Source: an uncultured Synergistales bacterium
GTDB lineage: Bacteria > Synergistota > Synergistia > Synergistales > Aminobacteriaceae
DNA length: 5,049 bases
Direction of reading: 5' to 3'
Assembly: GCA_905233335.1 (NCBI GenBank)
Contig: CAJOED010000111.1
Location: forward strand, 443-5,491
Shown: in pieces, positions 1 through 5,049 of the stretch
How positions within the stretch are numbered: position 1 is the first letter of the stretch
Layout of the letters: the number at the start of each line of letters is the position of its first letter
Notes under the pieces: generated by a model
What the model saw: only the letters and a program-made list of their open reading frames with translations
What the model was told of the DNA's origin: nothing
Database searches by the model: none
Position numbers and translations under genes: made by a program

Positions 1-1
1 T

Positions 2-433
2 GACTACAAGCCGCCATATTCACGAACATCATTCAACAAGTACGGCGACGTTGCGAAAAGGCCGGAAGAAGTCCGAAAAACTCTTGATGTTCTTCTCAAG
101 GAACGCAAAGTCAGAGTCCACGACATCAACGACACCTGCATAAATCGCTTGAACGAACTCAACAGGTACGTAACAGAACGCGGAGCAGTATTGCTTGTTG
201 CAGGATACCCGATAATTTCTGTGGACATCACACCGCCCAAAGAAGATTACGACAAATTCACGCGTGAACTTTCCGAAAGACTTTCATGTGATGTTATCTC
301 GTATTACAGGGACTATCTTATTCCTGCAGAATATTTTTATGACACAATATTTCACCTCGATGAGCAGGGAGCAGACATAAGAACTTCACAGCTCATCAAG
401 GACATAAAGAAATGGCAGAGTAAACACAAATAA
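2..433 (+). CDS. SGNH/GDSL-hydrolase-like protein, C-terminal part (5' truncated)
   Basis: The reading frame is open from the left edge to a TAA stop and gives 143 visible residues; the start lies outside the window. The ATG-less stretch before position 149 continues the same frame (DYKPPYSRTSFNKYGD...), so the true protein is longer than any internal start would suggest. Near the end, the segment YFYDTIFHLDEQGADIRT (about residues 111-128) matches the last conserved block of SGNH-type hydrolases, where Asp114 and His118 would be the catalytic Asp-His pair. The preceding strand, VLLVAGYPIIS, fits a core beta strand of that fold. The catalytic Ser block would be upstream and cannot be seen. 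In this family such proteins are usually esterases or acyltransferases acting on envelope glycans or lipids; the substrate here is unknown. The fold assignment is an inference from the C-terminal motif. That it is a real gene is well supported by codon use and by the absence of competing frames. Confidence 0.68.
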   Translation, partial: DYKPPYSRTSFNKYGDVAKRPEEVRKTLDVLLKERKVRVHDINDTCINRLNELNRYVTERGAVLLVAGYPIISVDITPPKEDYDKFTRELSERLSCDVISYYRDYLIPAEYFYDTIFHLDEQGADIRTSQLIKDIKKWQSKHK

Positions 434-437
434 AATC

Positions 438-456
438 TTGCATGGCCGTATATAAT
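438..456 (+). promoter_or_regulatory. Possible copA promoter (perfect -10, poor -35)
   Basis: A perfect TATAAT lies at 451-456 in the short gap before copA and would place transcription start near 463, about 30 nt before the ATG. No good -35 hexamer sits 16-18 bp upstream. A TTGCAT at 438-443 is only 7 bp away, too close for a standard sigma70 pair, and lacks a good -10 of its own at the right distance (best is CACAAT at 460-465). A promoter lacking a -35 often depends on an activator, such as a MerR-type copper sensor, but no clear dyad operator was found. Readthrough from the upstream gene is the alternative. Confidence 0.35.
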
Positions 457-492
457 GAACACAATCACAAGTAAAGGCCGTGAAAAAATTTT

Positions 493-2724
493 ATGTCAGA
501 TATGTATAGCATTACGGGCATGAGCTGTGCCGCATGTTCCGCACGGGTTGAACGCGTCGTGAAGAAGCTACCCGGTGTCAGTTCGTGCGCCGTCAGCCTC
601 CTCACCAACTCCATGAGCGTAGACGGTACTGCTTCACCCTCCGACATCATCGCCGCCGTCGAAAAAGCCGGGTACGGTGCAAGCCTCAACACCCCTGAAC
701 AGACATCATCACCCTCACACGCACAGGAAGAAGAAGCACTCGCCGACCGTGAGACTCCTGCACTCCGCAAAAGGCTCATAGCGTCTCTAGTGTTTCTTGC
801 CGCGTTGATGTACTTCTCGATGGGACACATGCTGAACTTGCCGCTCCCTTCATTTTTCGCGAACAACCACGTAGCTCAGGGACTCGCACAGTTATTACTC
901 GCCGCAATCATCATGGTAATCAACCAGAAATTTTTTGTGTCGGGATTCAGCACACTGATTCACCTCGCGCCGAACATGGATACTCTCGTAGCTATGGGAG
1001 CTTCTGCATCGTTCGCGTGGAGTGTGTACGTTCTCTTCATGATGACAACGGGAAAATTTGCCCCACACGATTTCTACTTTGAGAGTGCCGGAATGATACT
1101 CACGCTGATTACTGTCGGCAAAATGTTAGAGGCCAAGTCCAAAGGCAGAACTACCGACGCGCTGAAGAGCCTCATGAAGTTGGCACCAAAAACAGCTACC
1201 GTCATACGCAACAACAAAGAAGTTACTGTTCCGATTGAGCAGGTACAGCGGGGTAATGTGTTCGTTGTTCGTCCGGGCGAAAATATACCTGTTGACGGCG
1301 TAATCATCGAGGGCACCAGCGCAGTGAATGAGGCGGCATTGACCGGTGAAAGCATACCTGTAGACAAAGCACCGGGCGACTCTGTTTCGGCGGCAACAGT
1401 CAATCAATCGGGCTTCATAAAGTGCGAGGCTGTCAGGGTCGGGAATGATACGACGCTCTCACAGATAATCAAGATGGTAAGTGATGCGGCCGCTACAAAA
1501 GCTCCCGTTGCCAAAATTGCGGACAAAGTTTGCGGTGTATTCGTGCCTGCGGTGATATGCATTGCTGTTCTCGTCGTTGCAGGGTGGCTGGTGGCGGGTA
1601 AGTCTTTCGGGGACGCTCTGTCTTACGGGATAGCGGTATTAGTGATTAGTTGTCCGTGTGCGCTTGGCCTTGCGACTCCTGTTGCTGTTATGGTCGGCAA
1701 CGGTATGGGCGCAAAGAACGGAATACTCTTCAAGACATCAGCAGCACTTGAGGAAACCGGGAAGATCAACATAGCCGCCCTCGACAAAACCGGCACAATC
1801 ACGAGCGGAGAACCGAAAGTTACGGACATAATGACGGCGGGAGATTTTCTTGAGGACGACCTCATGAAGTACGCATATTCACTTGAGGCCAAGAGCGAAC
1901 ACCCACTGGCACGCGCTGTAGTCGATTTCGCAAAGGAAAAGGGCATAAAGCCTCAGGAAGTACATGATTTTCACGCGATGCCCGGAAACGGATTAGCGGC
2001 AACTTTGGGAGACGGTGATATGCTCATCGGCGGCAGTGTGAAGTTTATCGGCGAAAATTACGCGGTCGGTGAACGTTTCACGAATGAGGCGGCAAAACTT
2101 GCGGAGAACGGAAAGACACCGTTAATGTTCGTGAAGGGTGATGAGCTTCTCGGAATTATCGCGGTTGCTGATGTCATGAAGTCCGACAGCAAAGAGGCCG
2201 TGAAGGAGCTTCAAGAGTTGGGCATTCGTGTAGTAATGCTGACCGGCGACAACGAACGAACAGCAAAGGCAATAGGCGGTGAAGTCGGTGTTGATGATGT
2301 TATCGCGGGAGTTTTGCCCGACGGCAAAGAGAGCGTAATCCGTAAGCTTCAGGAAAAAGGCCGTGTTGCTATGGTGGGCGACGGGATTAATGATGCTCCT
2401 GCACTGACACGCGCTGATATAGGGATAGCGATAGGAGCGGGGACGGATATAGCTGTTGATGCTGCTGATGTCGTACTCATGAAGAACTCATTGCGTGATG
2501 TTGCTGCTGCTGTGAGGTTGAGCCGTGCGACTCTCCGAAATATCCGGCAGAATTTGTTTTGGGCGTTCGTCTATAATGTTATCGGCATTCCGTTAGCGGC
2601 AGGGTTATGGGGCTTGAAGCTGGATCCCATGTTCGGTGCGGCGGCTATGAGCTTGTCGAGTTTCTGTGTCGTAACCAATGCTTTGAGGCTGAATCTTTAT
2701 GACATTTTCGGAGGGAAAAAATGA
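493..2724 (+). CDS. copA: Copper-exporting P1B-type ATPase CopA
   Basis: Complete protein of 743 residues, within the usual size for bacterial CopA with one metal-binding domain. It would pump Cu(I) out of the cytoplasm across the inner membrane using ATP. Visible landmarks in order: an N-terminal HMA domain with GMSCAAC at 9-15 (Cys12, Cys15); about eight membrane segments between 95 and 725; the actuator motif TGE at 284-286; the intramembrane metal site CPC at 387-389; the phosphorylation motif DKTGT with Asp431; SEHP at 468-471 in the nucleotide domain; TGDN at 584-587; GDGINDAP at 629-636. Tyr694-Asn695 and the MSLSS segment at 719-723 with Asn729 complete the Cu(I) signature that separates CopA from Zn/Cd/Pb pumps. 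An in-frame TGA at 481-483 limits the start to ATG 493 or ATG 502; 493 keeps the HMA strand intact. The Shine-Dalgarno is weak (AAAGG at 473-477, 15 nt away). The stop overlaps the next gene by 4 bp. No CsoR, CopY or CueR gene is in view. All catalytic residues are present, so it should be active. A silver specificity cannot be excluded. Confidence 0.96.
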   Translation: MSDMYSITGMSCAACSARVERVVKKLPGVSSCAVSLLTNSMSVDGTASPSDIIAAVEKAGYGASLNTPEQTSSPSHAQEEEALADRETPALRKRLIASLVFLAALMYFSMGHMLNLPLPSFFANNHVAQGLAQLLLAAIIMVINQKFFVSGFSTLIHLAPNMDTLVAMGASASFAWSVYVLFMMTTGKFAPHDFYFESAGMILTLITVGKMLEAKSKGRTTDALKSLMKLAPKTATVIRNNKEVTVPIEQVQRGNVFVVRPGENIPVDGVIIEGTSAVNEAALTGESIPVDKAPGDSVSAATVNQSGFIKCEAVRVGNDTTLSQIIKMVSDAAATKAPVAKIADKVCGVFVPAVICIAVLVVAGWLVAGKSFGDALSYGIAVLVISCPCALGLATPVAVMVGNGMGAKNGILFKTSAALEETGKINIAALDKTGTITSGEPKVTDIMTAGDFLEDDLMKYAYSLEAKSEHPLARAVVDFAKEKGIKPQEVHDFHAMPGNGLAATLGDGDMLIGGSVKFIGENYAVGERFTNEAAKLAENGKTPLMFVKGDELLGIIAVADVMKSDSKEAVKELQELGIRVVMLTGDNERTAKAIGGEVGVDDVIAGVLPDGKESVIRKLQEKGRVAMVGDGINDAPALTRADIGIAIGAGTDIAVDAADVVLMKNSLRDVAAAVRLSRATLRNIRQNLFWAFVYNVIGIPLAAGLWGLKLDPMFGAAAMSLSSFCVVTNALRLNLYDIFGGKK
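2710..2715 (+). promoter_or_regulatory. Ribosome binding site inside the copA 3' end
   Basis: GGAGGG ends 5 nt before ATG 2721 and lies within the last codons of copA. Together with the ATGA overlap of stop and start it decides the start of the small downstream gene and indicates translational coupling. Confidence 0.8.
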
Positions 2725-3131
2725 GGCGCGTAATAATTCTTGCTATGATGCTGCTAGTGAGTTCGGCGGCATTCGGTGAAGTCCAGGAGTTTCGGAATTT
2801 TTCGCTTGATGTTCCTGAAGGGTGGACGGCGGAAGAAGCAGGAGCAGTAGTTACGGTGTCGGCAAATGACAGATCCGGCTCGCTGTCGATAACTTACGAT
2901 GATCTTCACGGGGTTTCACTTGCGGACATTGTTGCGACGTTTGCGCTTGAACTCGGCGGGACTCTCCCGGAAAAGGACGATGACGGCGATTACTCGTTCG
3001 ACTTCAACAACGGGATAAGCCACGCGGTAATTACAGGGGACGAGGATTTTTACATGCTGATAGTGGGCACCGGGTTGGTGAAGAATGCTGACGTGCTCGG
3101 TGAAATTCTCGACAGCCTCGAAATGAAATGA
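2721..3131 (+). CDS. Small exported protein, possible PsbP/DcrB-like fold
   Basis: 136 residues. Residues 1-19 form a clear signal peptide: MRR, then a hydrophobic core (VIILAMMLLVSS), then a type I cleavage site after Ala-Phe-Gly (17-19). There is no lipobox cysteine, so the mature protein of about 117 residues would be released into the periplasm or outside. The mature start (QEFRNFSLDVPEGW, 22-35) followed by alternating strands and a closing amphipathic helix (ILDSLEMK) resembles the small PsbP/Mog1/DcrB-like domains (DUF1795 type) that begin 'F.l..P.gW'; this is a fold-level inference. It is acidic, with a DDDGD run at 86-90. There is no cysteine and there are only two histidines, so no obvious copper site is seen. 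The 4-bp overlap with copA and the strong Shine-Dalgarno place it in the same transcript. This suggests, but does not show, a role linked to metal export or envelope stress. Confidence 0.85.
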   Translation: MRRVIILAMMLLVSSAAFGEVQEFRNFSLDVPEGWTAEEAGAVVTVSANDRSGSLSITYDDLHGVSLADIVATFALELGGTLPEKDDDGDYSFDFNNGISHAVITGDEDFYMLIVGTGLVKNADVLGEILDSLEMK

Positions 3132-3149
3132 AACATGATAGAATGCAAC

Positions 3150-3199
3150 AAAATTTTTTGCGAAAGGACATAGACAAGAATGCATAAAATGTGTATAAT
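3150..3199 (+). promoter_or_regulatory. Strong sigma70-type promoter with A/T upstream element
   Basis: TAGACA at 3171-3176 (5 of 6 to TTGACA), a 17-bp spacer and a perfect TATAAT at 3194-3199 give a near-consensus core. The A/T run at 3150-3159 lies about 47-56 bp before the expected start point near 3205-3206, where an UP element would contact the alpha subunits. The final AT of the -10 is also the first AT of the heptad repeat. It would drive the leader and, if the terminator is passed, the methyltransferase gene. Confidence 0.75.
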
Positions 3200-3239
3200 C
3201 GCACATCGCACATCGCACATCGCACATCGCACATCGCAC
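3198..3239 (+). repeat. Heptanucleotide tandem repeat, six exact copies
   Basis: Six perfect copies of ATCGCAC (42 bp) run without interruption; 3240 breaks the pattern. The array starts on the last two bases of the -10 box and covers the predicted transcription start, so it forms the first 30 or so nucleotides of the transcript. The unit is not self-complementary and should leave the 5' end largely unstructured. Perfect identity of all copies indicates recent expansion or slippage. There are no spacers, so it is not a CRISPR array. Confidence 0.97.
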
Positions 3240-3308
3240 TCATATTCTGACTTTTCACACAGAGAAAATTACTGCTCCGTATGGCATGAAGTCATGCGGG
3301 GCTTTTTT
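3205..3308 (+). ncRNA. Candidate short leader RNA or small RNA
   Basis: If transcription begins just after the -10 box and ends at the hairpin-T6, the product is about 100 nt. It would contain about five heptad copies, a weak internal TTTTC/GAAAA hairpin (3252-3256 with 3264-3268) and the terminator stem. No known riboswitch or small-RNA family was recognised. It could equally be an attenuated 5' leader of the methyltransferase mRNA. Confidence 0.3.
3274..3308 (+). terminator. Intrinsic terminator upstream of the methyltransferase gene
   Basis: GCTCCGTATG (3274-3283) pairs along all 10 positions with CATGCGGGGC (3293-3302), using two G-U pairs, around the 9-nt loop GCATGAAGT. It is followed directly by six T (3303-3308). 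An alternative inner pairing of GCATG with CATGC around AAGT is also possible. It sits downstream of the promoter at 3171-3199 and only 25 bp before the ATG at 3334, so besides ending copA-operon readthrough it can terminate the new transcript before the gene. Confidence 0.85.
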
Positions 3309-3320
3309 GTCGTTGTGAAC

Positions 3321-3327
3321 GGGAGGT
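3321..3327 (+). promoter_or_regulatory. Ribosome binding site of the methyltransferase gene
   Basis: GGGAGGT lies 6 nt before ATG 3334 and fixes that start. It is outside the terminator stem, so translation should be efficient once the hairpin has been read through. Confidence 0.85.
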
Positions 3328-3333
3328 CATGCA

Positions 3334-4215
3334 ATGATTAGACAGCTCAAGACGACGGCGAAAAAGATAGCGGCGAAAATTTACGGTGAAGAGGTCAGAA
3401 TAATACGTTCTTCACGGTTCATACAATCGTGTTCGTTCGTGATGTCGGAGAATTATTACAGGGAGCTTCATGACTTGCTGCACATTGCGAAAGTGGACGG
3501 CTATGAACTCACGCGCACAGGAAGCCCGAACGACGGCGGCTATATCATGCTTGATGACTTTCACGACGGAGGCATTGCGTACTCTTTCGGGATTGATCAT
3601 GATGTTTCGTGGGATATGGATATGGCTTCACGCGGCTACGATATTTTCATGTACGATCACACTATAGACGGACTGCCGGAAGAAAATCAACGCTTTCACT
3701 TTTTCCGTGAGGGCATTGCGGACGGTGTTACGAATGACGACCGACTGAAAACGCTTGAAGAACTCATACAGAAAAATCATCATCAGGACAAACGCAACAT
3801 GATTCTGAAAATGGACGTTGAGGGAGCAGAGTGGGGATTTATTGAGAACGTGAAACCCGAAACTCTCGCACAGTTCGAACAGATACTTTTTGAGTTTCAT
3901 GATGTCGTGAGAACGGACAGCCCCGAACGAGTATTATCTGCATTCAGGAAGCTCAACGCAACGCACAAGCTGGTACACCTTCACGCGAACAATCACCAGC
4001 ATTATGTTTCTGCGGGAGGCAAGAATTTCTGCAACGTCATAGAAGCAAGCTATGTCATCCGCGATAAATACAGGACTGATGATGAGTATGATGTAGTTCT
4101 GCCTTTGGGAATTGATAACCGCAACTGTGTTTTGTTCCCCGAAATAGAACTTGGCCGGTGGAATGAAAATTTTGAAGCCGGGAAAATGGCATCTGCTTCT
4201 ATCAGGTGCATATAA
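3334..4215 (+). CDS. FkbM / METTL24-like SAM-dependent methyltransferase
   Basis: Complete protein of 293 residues, without signal peptide or membrane segment and hence cytoplasmic. The basic N-terminal stretch (1-30) precedes a class I Rossmann methyltransferase core. YSFGIDHDVSWD (83-94) fits the SAM-binding first strand and loop. MYDHTID (106-112) carries the acidic end of strand 2. LKMDVEGAEW (158-167) is the hallmark of FkbM-type and METTL24-type enzymes. FEQILFEFHDV (181-191) is the following strand. A His-rich segment, HLHANNHQHY (215-224), and CNVIEASYV (233-241) form the C-terminal part of the domain. FkbM relatives O-methylate small molecules and sugars of polysaccharides; the acceptor here is not known. 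No glycosyltransferase or polyketide genes are in view to indicate a pathway. It has its own promoter and is preceded by a terminator, so it appears to be regulated apart from copA. It converges with the serpin gene, the two stops being about 45 bp apart. Confidence 0.85.
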   Translation: MIRQLKTTAKKIAAKIYGEEVRIIRSSRFIQSCSFVMSENYYRELHDLLHIAKVDGYELTRTGSPNDGGYIMLDDFHDGGIAYSFGIDHDVSWDMDMASRGYDIFMYDHTIDGLPEENQRFHFFREGIADGVTNDDRLKTLEELIQKNHHQDKRNMILKMDVEGAEWGFIENVKPETLAQFEQILFEFHDVVRTDSPERVLSAFRKLNATHKLVHLHANNHQHYVSAGGKNFCNVIEASYVIRDKYRTDDEYDVVLPLGIDNRNCVLFPEIELGRWNENFEAGKMASASIRCI

Positions 4216-4223
4216 GAGAAAAA

Positions 4224-4259
4224 TAGCGGGAAGTGATTAGCACTCCCCGTTACAGTTTT
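4224..4259. terminator. Shared hairpin terminator between convergent genes
   Basis: Bases 4224-4235 pair with 4241-4252 around the loop ATTAG, with one A.C mismatch and one G-U pair on the plus strand. On the plus strand it is followed after a short gap by TTTT (4256-4259). On the minus strand the mismatch becomes a G-U pair, and the stem is followed by a U-rich tail read from the A-rich 4217-4223. It can therefore end both the methyltransferase and the serpin transcripts, probably better for the serpin. Confidence 0.75.
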
Positions 4260-5049
4260 ATCTGAATGTCTGCCGTCCCATGAATAATATTGTTCCCGTG
4301 TAATTATCAACAATAAAGTACATGAACGGGTGATCCGCATGAAACTCCGCCTGCAGTTTTTCCTCCTCCATCGGCAGAGCTGTAGCCCTCATCATCATTA
4401 CAGCCGTCGCCGCAGCCGCTTCTGTCTTCTCCTCGTCAACGTCAATGAACGTCTGGTGTATCACCGCGTCAATCTTGAGTTTCTCGTCGTCCGTAATCCC
4501 GGAAAAATTTGCCCGATTCGAGAACGCCGTATTCACTCCCATTTTCCCGAAAATTTCTTTGAGTTCGTAGCGTCTTTCCGTCTTGAATTTCGGAAGCCAT
4601 AAATCAACCTCGTATTTTGTCATCGCGTCAGTGTATTTCTTGAGGGTTCCGGCATCGAGTGATACGTTTTCGCCTTTCGGGGGAAGCACGACAATCATTG
4701 ACAGCCTCCGCCCCTCATACGGAAGACGTACAACCTTCACGCCGTCGGACTCGCAATACATAAAATCATCATACTGCTTCATCATCGGGACTTCACAGAC
4801 ATTATCGCCGTCGTAAAATTTTTCGGGTTTCGTTGCTTCCTTCTCGAACGGTGAGAGCCATTCTGCATTGAAGTATACCGCGTTCGTCAAAATCATCTGC
4901 GTGTCAGGGTCAAGCGTCCGCAGCAGGTCATTGATTTTTCCGTTCGTGTTCTCACTGACCCATGCATTGATCGTTTCGCGCGAGTTATACGTGTCGTTCT
5001 TGATGTCGAGTTCATGAGCCGTGCTCCTGTAGTACAGGTACAGAGTGTT
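4258..5049 (-). CDS. Serpin family protease inhibitor, C-terminal part (5' end beyond window)
   Basis: 263 visible residues, open to the right edge, with a TAA stop at 4260-4258. The internal ATG at 4896 is not the start, because the frame upstream of it encodes typical serpin sequence (INAWVSENTNGKINDLL, then LDPDTQMILTNAVYF). About 110-150 N-terminal residues, and any signal peptide, are missing compared with the usual 350-420. Recognised blocks: NAVYFNAEW (visible 56-64), LPKFKTE (152-158), the pre-hinge KIDAVIHQTFIDVDEE (192-207), the reactive-centre hinge TEAAAATAV, and the C-terminal HADHPFMYFIVDN and GTILFMGR. Serpins trap a serine or cysteine protease by cleavage of the loop and insertion of it into sheet A. 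The small-residue hinge indicates an inhibitory member rather than a non-inhibitory one. Location is unknown without the N-terminus; bacterial serpins are often exported. No protease gene is adjacent. Confidence 0.95.
   Translation of the reverse strand, partial: NTLYLYYRSTAHELDIKNDTYNSRETINAWVSENTNGKINDLLRTLDPDTQMILTNAVYFNAEWLSPFEKEATKPEKFYDGDNVCEVPMMKQYDDFMYCESDGVKVVRLPYEGRRLSMIVVLPPKGENVSLDAGTLKKYTDAMTKYEVDLWLPKFKTERRYELKEIFGKMGVNTAFSNRANFSGITDDEKLKIDAVIHQTFIDVDEEKTEAAAATAVMMMRATALPMEEEKLQAEFHADHPFMYFIVDNYTGTILFMGRQTFR
4384..4434 (-). other. Serpin reactive-centre loop, P17 to P1
   Basis: Aligned by eye to the 17-residue antithrombin-type loop, the residues are E(P17) E K T E A A A A T A V M M M R A(P1), then Thr at P1'. 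P14 Thr and the P12-P9 alanines are as in inhibitory serpins. P15, normally Gly, is Lys (codon at 4428-4426). A P1 Ala would suit elastase-like proteases. If the scissile bond is one residue earlier, P1 is Arg and the target trypsin-like. Three Met at P5-P3 could be sensitive to oxidation. Confidence 0.7.

Noticed and set aside
4..240. Minus-strand ORF at the left edge
   Set aside because: It overlaps the open plus-strand frame with the SGNH-like ending and has no supporting motif.
480..509. GTG-initiated nine-codon leader peptide overlapping the copA start
   Set aside because: It has AAAGG only 2 nt before the GTG and nothing about its content suggests a regulatory peptide.
465..1946. Several minus-strand ORFs opposite copA
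   Set aside because: copA is unmistakable on the plus strand; the opposite ORFs show no family motif or ribosome site.
3145..3161. A/T-rich near-palindrome as terminator after the small exported protein gene
   Set aside because: It has only short G/C ends, almost no loop and no following T-run. Its position fits an UP element better.
3198..3239. CRISPR array
   Set aside because: Units are 7 bp with no spacers and no cas genes nearby.
2916..3258. Minus-strand ORFs with a repeated Cys-rich MRCAMCDV pattern
   Set aside because: The pattern is only the translation of the 7-bp repeat, whose three units make 21 bp and so stay open. The rest is antisense to the small exported protein, with no ribosome site.
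3189..3341. Plus-strand 50-codon ORF running through the heptad array and terminator into the methyltransferase start
   Set aside because: Its ATG lies upstream of the predicted transcription start and has no Shine-Dalgarno, and the frame passes through the -10 box and the T-run. A frame-shifting repeat peptide is possible in principle but unsupported.
4330..4816. Plus-strand ORFs opposite the serpin
   Set aside because: They are antisense shadows of a clearly conserved serpin frame.

Overview
The window is ordinary protein-coding bacterial DNA of roughly balanced base composition. Genes are tightly packed, have Shine-Dalgarno sites and face two directions. Nothing in it fixes the taxon. The gene mix (single-HMA copper ATPase, bacterial serpin, FkbM-like methyltransferase, SGNH-like hydrolase) and the codon style would suit an anaerobic, host- or gut-associated bacterium. 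A Synergistota-like or Firmicutes-like source is only a guess from general resemblance. No insertion sequence, phage gene, tRNA, rRNA or CRISPR array was seen.

Layout: positions 2-433 (+) hold the C-terminal part of a protein with an SGNH-hydrolase-like ending. A 59-bp gap with a perfect TATAAT leads to a complete copper-type P1B ATPase, copA (493-2724, +). Its stop codon overlaps by 4 bp the start of a small exported protein (2721-3131, +), so those two form a translationally coupled pair. A 202-bp intergenic region follows (3132-3333). It carries a very good sigma70-type promoter, six exact tandem copies of a 7-bp unit starting inside the -10 box, and a strong intrinsic terminator, all upstream of an FkbM/METTL24-like SAM methyltransferase (3334-4215, +). 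A hairpin terminator usable from both sides separates that gene from a convergent serpin gene (4258-5049, -), whose N-terminal part lies beyond the right edge.

Functionally, copA and its small partner would act at the envelope: the ATPase exports Cu(I), and the role of the secreted protein is unknown. The SGNH-like protein and the methyltransferase could both modify surface glycans or other small molecules, but no linkage between them is shown. The serpin has an inhibitory-type hinge and would block a serine or cysteine protease, perhaps one from the host or from competing microbes.

The least explained part is the 3150-3333 leader: strong promoter, heptad repeat at the transcription start, then terminator before the gene. 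It looks like either a short non-coding transcript or an attenuated, possibly repeat-variable leader. No wholly new multigene system is evident.
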